DNA of 64,000 bases from the NCBI GenBank assembly GCA_963575745.1, contig CAUYUJ010019361.1, positions 90,547 to 154,546 on the forward strand. Direction: 5' to 3'. A program made the translations under genes and the position numbers. This document shows, in pieces, positions 44,926 through 55,011 of the stretch. The stretch comes from Prorocentrum cordatum (lineage: Eukaryota; Sar; Dinophyceae; Prorocentrales; Prorocentraceae). Each line of letters opens with the position of its first letter. Positions within the stretch are counted from its first letter, which is position 1. Under the pieces are notes generated by a model. The model was not told where the DNA came from. It was given only the letters and a program-made list of their open reading frames with translations, and ran no database searches.

Positions 44926-45230
44926 CCCAAACAGGTCGATTGAGGGAGTCTGCTTTGGTTCATTCGACATTGGCGTCCATGTGTGCCGTTGCATTCCCTC
45001 GACGTGTGTTTCGCCGGATACGTTCGATTGTTTTTTGGCATCGATTAGCTACCCCGCTGGGGTCCACTCGGACTTCGGCGCCGCGCGCACGTGGAGCGCC
45101 ACTGGCAGCTTTCACTGAGGAGCGTTTTGCCAAATGGTGTTTTGTCAGTCTTCGATCGGTGAAAAAAGTTTCCATACCGCTACCCTTCTCTCGTTTTCCC
45201 CTTTGTGGCCTCCCGGGAGGCCCTCGTCTA
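44926..45230. other. spacer, no gene seen
   Basis: No repeat or coding feature recognised between the 3' LTR and the next fold-back. Confidence 0.4.
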
Positions 45231-45380
45231 GGGGGCCACATGCGAACCCTACCCCTACCCCCCAAGTTTTCTAAGGGGGTGGGTGGGTTTCACTTCGCTT
45301 GGGAGCTCCCGAGCGAAGTGAACCCCACCCTCCCCCTCAGAAGTCGTGGGGGGTAGGGGTAGGGTTTGCATGTGGCCCCC
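45231..45380. repeat. GGGAGCTCCC-core fold-back, copy 3
   Basis: A 150-bp palindrome with no spacer. Arms 45231-45305 and 45306-45380 match with about 8 mismatches in 75 and no gaps. Outer ends GGGGGCCACATG/CATGTGGCCCCC, then ACCCTACCCCTACCCCCC, TTCTGAGGGGG-like and TTTCACTTCGCT blocks run inwards to GGGAGCTCCC at 45301-45310. It is the cleanest member of the family. Confidence 0.9.
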
Positions 45381-45479
45381 TATCGTCGCCACGGTTGGAG
45401 TCGCCTTGCAATTCGGGTCAGGACACGCCCGGGGAGAGGCCCAGGCAGTAGCGGTGTCGGGGCCTTTGGGCTTCCCCAG

Positions 45480-45655
45480 AAGATAGGGGGGCGTCGGAGG
45501 CTTGCGCCGCACCGCCGATGCATCGCCGGTGCGGCTCGATGTGGGTCCTTATGTTCTCCGCGCCGACGGCGCCGGTGCTTCACTGGCGTCGCCGATGCGT
45601 CGGCGCGATCGTCCGACCCCATCTGCTCGGACCCCAGCTGGGAGGCCTCCGCCGC
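45480..45655. repeat. relative of the 33440-33680 fold-back
   Basis: CGCCGATGCATCGCCGGTGCGGCTCGATGTGG, CGCGCCGACGGCGCCGGTGC and CCGACCCCATCTGCTCGG with CAGCTGGGAGGCC parallel the earlier copy. The left outer arm is reduced. Confidence 0.65.
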
Positions 45656-46185
45656 TTTTCCCTACACGCGTTTCGCTGGAGGGTTCTGACACAAGTGAAC
45701 AAGGGCCTCGCCCAGATTCGTTTCCCATCGTCGTTCGTGGTTCGTCGTCCCCTCCCCTTTGGCCCCTCCCTTGCCCCAGCCGCATCGCCCGTAATTGCCC
45801 ACGGTTCCTTAAAAGCGTTTCGTCAGAAAAGTTCTGATGGAGGCTAACCGGGACCACAGACGAGCCCCACAGGGGGAGAGGGTGGCGGGTAGCTCGAGAC
45901 CGCCCGCCGAGATCGTTTGGTCCGGCAGCCGTCTCGCCCGAGACTTCCTCACCATCTCTTCAGGAATCGCGCTTTCGCCTCGGTGTCGGCTGCATTTTTT
46001 TTGGTCCAGACGGCTACGGCCCCTTTGTAAATAACACCACGGTTTGCGTGGCCGCGCCCTCACCGTAGTCGCACGGGCACGATCTTCGGTAACAGTGCAA
46101 CACGGTGCACATGGCCGTGCTCTCACCCGTGTCACGTTGAGGAATCCCTGGAACCCGTTTCTTGATTGCTTGGGGCATGACGGGC
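45656..46185. other. no recognised gene
   Basis: A piece near 45895 (CCGAGATCGTTTGGTCCGGC) resembles the reverse strand of the 77-bp repeat at 33867. Nothing else is recognised. Confidence 0.35.
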
Positions 46186-46316
46186 GTCATGGCCCCCGCT
46201 CCCCCCCCCCGTATGACGTAACGCTCCCCCCCCGGTGCGCTCCGGGCAATGCCGCCGTGCGCATTGGGATCCGCGTAGGTGTCCGCGTAGGAATCCGCAT
46301 AGGAGTTTGGTCCGCA

Positions 46317-46359
<43 letters not shown>

Positions 46360-47681
46360 TCGTCGTCGTCGTCGGTCGTGGCTTGTCGCTCGTCGGTCAT
46401 AGTCGTCGTGCGCGCGGACGCGGGTGAAGCCTGTTTTCTATTTCGGGCCGATGACGGCAATCATTTAAGGGGGGGTGGAGGGGGTCGATGAATTCACGTT
46501 TCGCGCCAGCGGCGTCTGGGAATGCTTAGGAATGAAGGAGGACGGGTAGCGCCAGCATGTAGGTGGCGATTTGCTCCACAACGCCTGTGTACACCACAGT
46601 GCCTGCGTGCACCACAGCGCCTGTGTACACCACACCGCCTATGTACACCACAGCAGCCGCGTGCAACACAGCGTCAGTTTGTGCCACCGTGCCTGCGGGC
46701 ACAACAGCTCTTGTGCACACCACAGCGCTGGTGTACACCACATCGCCGTGTGCAACACAGCACCAGTGTACACCACAACGCCTGCGTGCATTGCAGTGCC
46801 TGTGTGCACCACGGCGCCTGTGTGCACCACAGCAACCGTGTGCAACACAGCACCAATGTTGCATATGGAATCTTAGAACGAATCCTTATGACAAAATGGA
46901 GCGCTTGTGGATTCCATAAAACAATAGAAAATAATCCTTTTGGACAAAGGAGCGCCGCTGGAATCTACGAGTCCTCCCGAGTCCACCCGCATCACCCTAA
47001 CTCCTCCCATATGCGTCCAGGAGGCTCCAGGTAGATTGGCCGTCCGAGAACCAAGTGGACCGATTCAATAGATCATTATGCGGTGCGCGCTGAGATGCGC
47101 ACGTGCGCTGTAGCGCCAACCCGCACGACGGGGGGTAAGGAGGAGGAGGAGGAGGAGGAGGGGGAGGAGGAGGAGGAGGAGGAGGAGGGGGAGAAGGAGG
47201 AGGAGGAGGAGGAGGAGGAGGTGGAGGAGGAGGAGGTGGTGGAGGTGGAGGAGGCTGGGGGAGGGAAGAACGTCGCATTCGATTGTCAGCACTTTCCTGG
47301 CGGGGCGTTTAGTTGTCCCCAGCAGATTCTCACGTACATGCTCCTTCTACCTGTCCTATGCACGCAGGCATCGTGGTGTACACCAGCGATGCGTTGCACG
47401 CGGATGCTGTGGTGTAGACGCGCGCTGTGACGTGCACGGGCGCTGCGGTGCACGCAAGCATTGTGGTGTACACCAGCGATGCGTTGCACGCGGGTGCTGT
47501 GGTGTACACATGTACACCGGCGCTGTAGTGTACGCACGAATTGTAGTGTACACAGGCGCTGCGTTGCACACGGTTGTTGCGGTGTACGCAGGCGCTGTGG
47601 TATAAACGCGCGCCGTGGTGCACGCGAGCGTTGTGGTATACATAGGCGCAGTGGGGCATATCGCCACCAACATGCTGCTCG

Positions 47682-47738
<57 letters not shown>

Positions 47739-47865
47739 TCGCCGCTCGTCGCTCGTCGCGTCGCGCGTGCGCGCGGCTGCGGTGCCGGAGCCACACGGCG
47801 GGGGGGGCGCTACGTCATACCCCCCCTCGCCCCCCCCCCAATGACGCCCGTCATCATCGAACATG
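46186..47865. repeat. mirror-arranged CGT microsatellite and ~20-bp minisatellite block
   Basis: Left part: ATGACGGGCGTCAT, CCCCGTATGACGTAACGC, a CGT microsatellite (about 46318-46380), then a minisatellite of CACCACAGCGCCTGTGTACA units (46560-46860). Right part: reverse-orientation units GTGTACACCAGCGATGCG (47370-47650), a CGT microsatellite (about 47685-47740), GGCGCTACGTCATACCCC and ATGACGCCCGTCAT. A GGA tract (47130-47240) lies in the middle. The outer blocks are inverted copies of each other. Confidence 0.75.
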
Positions 47866-48039
47866 AAGAAACACGCTCCTGGGAATATGCGTTTTCACGA
47901 GCCGACCTCCTACTCCTCAGCCTGCCTCTGCACCTTTGCTGCTATCAGAGTGTGCTTTGCGGGGGTAATAATGCATCCAGGTCTGTTTTCTCGATTCTTC
48001 TCGCTTCGCGGGGTGCACGTCCAGAGCACGTGCAGTCAC

Positions 48040-48860
48040 GTCGTCGCGGAGCCTCTTGGGAGCCTCTTGGGGGCCTCCTGGAGGCCTCCTGGGAGCTTCC
48101 TTGGGCCTCTTGGGGACTTCTTTGGGGCCTCTACCCCCTCCCTCCTTTTCATACTCCCTCCCCATATTTCCTTCCAGCGCCGGCTCTAATCATGGGCGCC
48201 GCTGCGACCAACTTCCGCCTGGCTGGCGGTGCGCCGCAGTTCGCCCAGGTTGGAAGAATGACATTGCACTCCAGTCGCTGTGTGGCCTTTGGGGGGCTTC
48301 TTTGGAGCCTTTGGGTGGCTTCTTGAAGACATCTTGGAGGCCTCTTGGGAGCTTTTTGGAGCCCCTTGGGGGCCTCTTGGGGGCCTCTTGGGGCCTCTTG
48401 GGGGTGTCTTTGGCCGTATTGGGGCGCTGTTGCGCCGTTTCGCCCCTTCGGAGGCCGTCTTGGGGGCCTCTCGCGGCCGCCTTGGGGCCGTCTTGGGGTC
48501 CTCTTGGGCCGTCATAAGGGGCCTCTTGGACCGTCTTGGGGGCTTCTTTGGGCCGTCTTGGGGTTCTGTTGGGCCGTATTGGGGCCCTCTTGGGGGCTTC
48601 TTCGGTTGTTCTGGAGCGATTTAGGAAGCTGCTTGGGCCGCCAAGGCGAGAACGTTGAAAGATTACCAAACCATAGGGGAATCAATGATTTTGGCCTCTG
48701 GAGGCGCAGTTGTGGGCGCTCTTGGGGCCCTCTTGGGCTGTCATTGGGATTTTTTGGGCCCTCTTGGGCCCATCTTGGACCGTCTCGGGGCCGTCTTGGC
48801 CCGCACAGAGCCCATCTTGAGCCGTCTTGGCGCCCTCTTCGCCCCCCAAGAGGCCCAAGA
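48040..48860 (+). repeat. CCTCTTGGGGG minisatellite
   Basis: Units GCCTCTTGGGGGCCTCTTGG and GCCGTCTTGGGGCCGTCTTG with drift. The long + frames (Gly/Trp/Leu-rich) are repeat artefacts. Confidence 0.8.
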
Positions 48861-49109
48861 GGTCGAGATCATAGATGTTCTATAGGTTTTGATAGGTTTT
48901 TGAGCCCCGGGAGGGGGGGGCCACGTTGGTCCGTTCCTGTGGCGCAGCTCCCAGGGGGGGGTTAGGGGGGGAGACATAATAATGTAACACAACACAACAT
49001 GCGGCAATTATGCAATCATTGGATACATTGGACACGTTGCATTAAGGCGTTCGCCGGAAAACGCTGCCGCTCAGCACGTCACCTCCGGACGTGGATTCAT
49101 TATACATCC

Positions 49110-49990
49110 AGGTATGTTTACTCGATTCATTGGCTTACGCCACACTGCCGAGCCCTTGGGGCGGCAGCGATCGTCCCCCGCGTGGCCTGTCCGGACAGCC
49201 TGTAAGGCCCCTCTGGGCACGTTTTGGAGCCCTCTTAGGACCGTCCTGCCGTTCCCCCGGGCTGTTGCAATGGTTTCAGGGGCCTTCGCGGGGCGCCCAG
49301 AGGCCGTCGTGGAGCCTTTTGGAGAGTCTCTTGGGGTGCCAGATGTCGATCTTGGAGGTTTACTGGGCCGTTGTGGGCCTCGTGGGAGCCCAAGAAGGGA
49401 ATATGCTGAAAATGCATGTTTTCCCAAGGAATGGGACGGTTTTTGCTTCTGGAGGCCTGCTTGGAGCGCCTCGTGGTCGCGTATGCAAGCGGCCTGGACG
49501 CCCATGGGGCTGTCTGGAGGCAATCTTGGGCGGTTCGGACCGATTCGTCCCCCGCGTGGGCCGTCTGGACAGCTTTTTGGAGCTTTCTTGTCCGTTTTGG
49601 AGCCCTCTTGGGACCGTCCTGCGGCTTTCCTGGGCCGTTGCTATGGTTTCTCAAGCCTTTGTGGATCGCCTGGAAGCCGTCTTGGAGCCTTCTTGTGAGC
49701 CTCTTCGGGTGACAGGAGTCGATCTTGGAGGTTTATTGGGCCCTTGAGGGCCTCGTGAAAGCCCGAGAAGCGAATGTGCTGAGAATGTACATTTTACCTA
49801 GGGAATGGGGCGGTTTTTGCCCTTGGAGGCCTTCTTGGAGCGCCTCGTGGTCGCGTTTTCAAACGTCTTGGACACGTATGGGGCCGTCTGGAGGCAATCT
49901 TGGGCGGTTTGGACCGAATCGTCCCCCGCGTGGGCCGTCCGGACAGCCTTTTGGGGCCCTCTTGGCCCGTTTCCCAGGTATGTTTACTCG
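49110..49990 (+). repeat. ~374-bp tandem repeat, about 2.3 copies
   Basis: CGTCCCCCGCGTGG recurs at about 49172, 49546 and 49920. GGAATGGGRCGGTTTTTGC, GGAGCGCCTCGTGGTCGCG and GATCTTGGAGGTTTAYTGGG occur once per unit. AGGTATGTTTACTCGATTC marks 49109 and 49976. Confidence 0.85.
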
Positions 49991-50515
49991 ATTCGGCCCT
50001 TGGGGGCCATTCAAAGACGGACCGGGGACGAAGGGAAGGGGTCGGCTCTTCTGTGGCCCGCGCATTGACAACACGGCGGGGGCGTTCGTTCAGGAATGTG
50101 CCCAGGAGGCCTCAGACCTCAGACCCTGAAGGAGTCCTCATCTGATGAGTGCGGCGGTGATATACATGGCCAGTCCACGATTGGAGTTCCAGCGGCTCCC
50201 AGACCCTGGATTCCTTATCCAATGATTCCTTATCCAACGATTCCTTAAGCAGTGGTTCCCTATCCAGCCGGCAGCGTGTCCCGAATTTTTGTTCCTACTC
50301 GTTCCCAATACGCCTGCCTCGAAGCTCTCTCCAAAAGATCCTTCGTGGCTCCTTCGAAGCTCTTTGGAAGCTTCCTTCTCGAGCTCGCAGACTCCCCAGG
50401 AATGGTATCCAGCGCCCGTGCAAGCTTTTCCCACAAGCGCTTTCGAAGCTTGCCAGCTCTCTGGCCGCCCTGGTACCCGGATTCGGGACTACACAAGTGC
50501 GTGCGTGTGTACACA

Positions 50516-50545
50516 AGTGTGTGTGTGTGTGTATGTGTGTGTGTG

Positions 50546-50621
<76 letters not shown>

Positions 50622-50622
50622 G

Positions 50623-50676
<54 letters not shown>

Positions 50677-50700
50677 GTGTGTGTGCGTGTGTGCGTGTGC
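50516..50700. repeat. TG and TCTG microsatellite
   Basis: A TG run, then about 30 TCTG units with one variant (CGGTCTG), then a TG/CG run, about 90 bp before proposed NUDC exon 4. Confidence 0.95.
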
Positions 50701-50786
50701 GCGCCCGCGCCTCGGAGCCCTCCAGGCCGATCCCCGACCCGAGGGCTCCCCACCCGATTGCCCTCTGTATTCTCGGCGGCCGTCAG

Positions 50787-50894
50787 GGGGCCGGCGCGGT
50801 GCCCCCGCAGCCGGAGCAGCGGCCTGCCGCGGAGGCGCCACCGGAGGCGGCGCCCCGGGAGGCCCCGCGGAGCGCCACCGAGGCGCGCGCGGAG
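50787..50894 (+). CDS. NUDC: NUDC exon 4 (linker, proposed)
   Basis: The acceptor is CCCTCTGTATTCTC...CGTCAG|GGG, with a pyrimidine-leaning tract, and the donor is GCGGAG|GTCGTG (canonical GT). The 36 codons read [20 protein letters not shown], then more Ala/Pro/Glu/Arg to EARAE, similar in composition to exon 3 and consistent with the NudC linker. Both junctions are phase 0, so it joins exon 3 (ending CAG) and exon 5 (starting ATG) in frame. No conserved motif is present, so it could be a chance open stretch. Confidence 0.45.
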
Positions 50895-50941
50895 GTCGTG
50901 GGCTGCGAAGAGTAGTCCTGGCCCCGGGTGCCCCCAGCTTT

Positions 50942-51145
50942 GAGCTCCACTGTGGATCAGCGAGCGAAGAACGGTATCAACTGAACTTTTTCGCTGTCGG
51001 GGGCGCCTGTCCCTGGGCGGCTGGAAAGTTTATACCCCTACGGTGCCACCGTAAGGGTATGAACTTTCCAGCCGCCCAGGGACAGGCGCCCCCGACAGCG
51101 AAAAAGTTCAGTTGATACCGTTCTTCGCCCGTTAAGTGGAGCTCC
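50942..51145. repeat. near-perfect fold-back (NUDC intron 4)
   Basis: Arms 50964-51045 and 51047-51128 differ at only 2 of 82 positions around a central C (51046). The outer GAGCTCCACT/AGTGGAGCTC also pair. It lies 48 bp downstream of proposed exon 4 and could form a very stable hairpin in the pre-mRNA. Confidence 0.95.
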
Positions 51146-51301
51146 CTGGGCCTCGTTCGTGAGGGGCGCTTTGGAGGCCGTGGGGGCCTCCTCGGAAGTC
51201 CTGGGGGCACCTTGGGCCAGGGGTACTTCTAGCAACACCCGAGGAGGGGGCCCTGCCAGAGCAGACCAGGAGCGGCGAACGAACGAGCACCTACCCCATA
51301 C

Positions 51302-51532
51302 TGCAGAGATGACGATCTCACTCGATGGATCATCTTCGAGCCACAACAGCTTCGGCGGGGACGTCCCGCTCCTCTCAGTCCAGCCCTGCACGGGCCATGC
51401 ACAGGGGGCCTCTTAGGGCCCAAATCATGCTCTGGGGCCTCCACGGGCCCGATGCTCGCGCCAGGGCCTCTTCGGGCCCTGGCCTATATTCTGACCGCCT
51501 CGGGAGGGGCCGTACACGCACTGACGCCTGCA
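51302..51532 (-). repeat. 3' LTR of Copia element 2
   Basis: 231 bp, 228 identical to 57012-57242. The outer flank 51297-51301 is CATAC. Confidence 0.95.
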
Positions 51533-51598
51533 CGCCCCCACGGCGCCTCGTCGAGGCACATCACCTCGTTCACCTTGCCGTAGGCCTCAAGCTCGTTC

Positions 51599-52975
51599 TC
51601 ACCCGTGGCTCGCCTCGGGCAGCACCACGAACCTCGGCGTCGTGTGCTTCCACTTGTACGTGCACGGCGATTGACTCGCCGTCTCCTCCGTCGTCGGCTT
51701 GTCCGTAAACCTTACCTTGTTGATCAGCTCCTTGCTCCGATTCGGGGTGTTCGTATGCTTGACCAGATTTAGCTTCGTGGAGCTCATCATCGTCGTCCAC
51801 TTCTCGCGGATCCAACACCCGAGCAGTACACCTGCCACGAATGTCATCATCATCACGCTCAGGATGATCGGTGTCATGTGGTCATCGATCCAGTCCTGCA
51901 GCATTGTCGTCTCCCAGGGGGTAACTGCACGCTGGTCGAGATCTCGCACTGCACATTCACTTGATGTGGTCGCACCACCCGTCACTCCTTGCGCGAGCAG
52001 TGTCGCCAGCAACCCCTGCTTAGCCCAGGCGCTCGTTGTCACCGAGCATGCCTCCAGCTCCTTGTGCTTGTCCATCTCGCTGCAGTCGATGATGCCAGCG
52101 AGCTCTCGCAGGTACTCGAACCGCTCTGTGGTGTGCGCTTTGGTCCCTAGGTCGGCCACGTTCTTGGTTCCACTATCCTTCTTGATGTTCAGACCGTGAA
52201 CCTTCCGCTCCTGCTGGATCCACAGCGCCCGCACGTCCAGGTGCTTCACCTTGCCGACACCCTCGCGGTTGATCATCGCCTTCGCGGCGCTGCTGTCGAT
52301 CCCGAGCTCCCAGGTCACCTTGTAGCCCAACCACTCCAGCATGTTCTTCACCAGCTTGCCGTCCATCACCACCGAGGTCGCGCCGTAGAACTCCGCCTCG
52401 CCTGAGGATGTACTCTGAACTCCTTGCCTCCTCGCAAACGCTGCGAAGTGCACTCCGTCCAGCTTTGTGATCCCACAGGTCATCGCACGCCTCGTCTCCT
52501 TGCACGTTGCAAAGTCCGTGTCCGTGAACAACTGCAGCTTCACCTCTCCAGGCTTGCTCCCAGTTGGCTTCTCCAAAAGCACTCCGAACGTCTTTGTTCC
52601 CTTCAAGTACCTCACCAGCTTCACCAATCGCTTCCTGTCAAACTCCGTCGGCTGACTCAGGTTCCTGGTCAGCAGCTGCACGTCCCGCTGGATGTCCGCT
52701 CTGTCGGGCGAGATGTAGAGCGCGATCCCAACTCCTGTGCGAAACTTCGCCCTCTCGATCTCGTCCAGTTCGGGGCTCCATGTCGGGTCCTCCTCAGTCA
52801 AGCTTGGCACCTTCGCTGGCTTGGCTTTCTCCATGCCCATCACGTAGATCAGATCGTCGATATGCTTCACGTTCGGCCTCAGCATGATGTTGCCGTTCGC
52901 GAGCCTCAGCCTGTCACGCTTCAAGTGTGAGTAGCGTCCCTGCCTGATGACGTCCGTCGCCTTCAGGTCGAACAC
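51599..52975 (-). pseudogene. RT C-terminus and RNase H of Copia element 2, with C-terminal membrane helix
   Basis: 458 codons in the same frame as the RT part upstream, from which it is separated by one TGA (53024-53026). Residues 40-130 are the RT thumb/connection (YVMGMEKAKPAKVPSL, ALYISPDRADIQ, LVRYLKGT). RNase H follows: LFTDTDFATC at 150 (first Asp), STSSGEAEFYGA at 188 (Glu), GIDSSAAKAM at 225 (Asp) and KNVADLGTK at 271. Copia proteins usually end soon after. Here about 160 residues follow with a clear hydrophobic segment at 368-389 (PIILSVMMMTFVAGVLLGCW) and then a basic tail. Its role is unknown. Confidence 0.85.
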
Positions 52976-53023
52976 CTCCCGCCGCCGTTTGATGACCCCG
53001 TCCAGGTTGCCGATTGGACCTTC

Positions 53024-54046
53024 TCAGTGGAAGTCGTCCATGTGCACCTCGATCAGGATCTTCTTCTCCCTGTGGTAGTAGAACTGCGGCTGGCACTCAC
53101 TCCTGTCGAAGCCCTCTCCCTTCAGAGTCTTCGCCGCCTTGTCTACCCAGCCAGCGCCTGCCACGCGCTGCCCAGGTAGCATCTTGTCTAGCGCCCAAAC
53201 GATGTCGGTCGGCTTGCCCATCTCAGCCAAGATCGCCAGATACTCAGCAGGTGGCTCCACACAAACCTTCTCCGTCTGATCCGCTTGGTAGTACGCCTTC
53301 ACGCAGTCTGCGATGAAGGTCCCGTGGTTCTCCTCCTTTATGCTGACGAAGTCCACCAGTCTGCTCGTCTGTGCTGACGAACTCGCTGCGAACACGTCGT
53401 CGCGCTGTTCCATCCACTTGAACTCCTGCGCCACATACCGCCACTTGCAGATACCTCCTCGCATCTGCGGCTCCCAGCGCGCCCTGATCTTCTTGAACTC
53501 GCCGCTCTCGCTCCTCGGGATGTCCCTGTGCACCGCATAATGCGCCAGCACCTCTAGTGCTTCGCGCTTGCCCCTGAGTTCCACCGCGGGCTCCAGTCCG
53601 CTGACCGTCACGTAGCAGTCTGTGCCCATCCTGTCCAGGATGCTGTAATCGATAGGGTCGTCGAGCGAGATGGCGTCCACGTGCTTCGCGCGCTTGCCTG
53701 GTGCACCGAAGTCCTCAGCATCGGCAGGTCTGATCAGCCCTCGGGGTGTCATCGGCACGTCCGCATCCGTCGTGCTCTTCTCCTCTGGTCTTGCCGCCGC
53801 TGCTGCTCCAGCTCCAGGTCCCGCGGGTCCTGACGATGGCTCCGCGCTCGCTGCTGCAGCCGGCTGCGCCCCCTGCTCGGGCGCCCCCTGGGGTGGCGCC
53901 GCCTTGCGTGCTGCCTCCTGCGCCTCGGTCTTCGCCTTCTGCTCCGCCGCCATAGCACGGCTTCTTCGCCTTCTGCTTCCTGCGCCTTCGGTCTCGCCTT
54001 CTGCTCCTTCGGCATCGGCCTCTGAATCCTGGGCAGTAGCTCGCAC
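53024..54046 (-). pseudogene. reverse transcriptase N-terminal part of Copia element 2
   Basis: 340 codons. An Ala/Pro/Glu-rich lead (1-100) precedes the RT domain: GGICKWRYVAQEFKWM at about 198 (the KARLVAxGF block), FIADCVKAYYQAD at 244 (first catalytic Asp, normally DVxxAFLxG), GAGWVDKAAKTLKGEGF at 297, and LIEVHMDDFH at 331 (catalytic Asp pair, HMDD for YVDD). A TGA follows directly. The frame then resumes unchanged, so a single substitution separates the two halves. Confidence 0.85.
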
Positions 54047-54092
54047 GGCTTAGCGCTCCTCGCGTCCCAGGGTAGGGCCTTCACCGCCTTCA

Positions 54093-54941
54093 TCAGCTTG
54101 TCATCTGCTCGGCTGCTCGCAACGCTGGCTCCAGCCGCCTGCATGTTCTCGCGCGGTGCCAGCCTGCTGGCGTCAAGAACAAGTGGTCGTCGCTCTCCTT
54201 GTGCTTCCCGATCCAGATGCCCTTCACGAAACTCGACTCGCCCTTGTGCTTCAGAGACGTGGTCGTGATCTGCCTCGTGTGGGAGATCGGGGTCTTGAAG
54301 AGAGCCGTCTCGCCAAAGGGGAGAATCTCTCCGTTGTAGGTCACTCCGTAGGCTGCCTGATGGGATGTCCTCCCATCGGCGCGTGGTCTGTACGTAGAGG
54401 TAGCCCAGCTAACGTATCGTGTAAGCCAGCACCAGATCGGTGCGTCCGCTGTGATCTTCATGCCATAGCGCTTCTCCAAGTCGAATTTGTACGTCCTCAC
54501 CTTCGCCTGAAACCATCTGATCGGAGCCTCGATCGCGCCCATGCTCTGGCTGTCCTTCAGGTTCCCACGCTTCTCCTCCAGCTTGATGCTCTTGTTCAGC
54601 CCCTTCCGCACCTCCTCCACCAAGTTCACGATCGTGGGCTCGCCGTCCGTCTTGATGTCCGCCGTCGTGAGATGCATGCCCTCGATGAAGCTGAGTCCGT
54701 GACCGCCTTGGTGGGCATCGAAACTGCGTCGAACATCGGCGTGTCCCTGTCTGCCACCACGAGCGCCGTCGCGAAGATGTCCGCCGCTGGCGGCTCCACA
54801 TCTCCGACCTCCGTCCAGTCGCCGTTGGTCTTCAGGTAGCAGAAGTCCAGGGTGATCTGCGCCTTCCCAGTGTCCTTCTGGTCGAAGGCGAGGGTCTTGT
54901 GCGGCCTGGTCGTCTCCTTCCCTCGCACGCGGGCTGCGCAC
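54093..54941 (-). pseudogene. integrase of Copia element 2 (frameshifted)
   Basis: Pre-integrase and integrase motifs are split between two frames. The N-terminal side (about 55040-54700, another frame) has RAAHELLHL, where the HxLxHxP motif is expected, and ITLDFCYLKTNGDW (first catalytic Asp). From about 54700 this frame has KTDGEPTIVNLVEEV (second Asp), QSMGAIEAPIRWFQAKVRTY (Glu) and YGVTYNGEILPFGE...KGIWIGKHKESDDHLFL (C-terminal part). Two shifts, near 55000 and 54700, break it. Confidence 0.8.
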
Positions 54942-55011
54942 CGCGGCGCCCTCGTGAGGTGAAGCAGTTCATGAGCTGCTCGCTCTGCATCCGTGGGCGC
55001 TGCTGGCCCTG

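Noticed and set aside
48056-48965. Gly/Trp/Leu-rich + frames resembling membrane or silk-like proteins
   Set aside because: Encoded by the CTTGGGG minisatellite; composition follows the DNA repeat.
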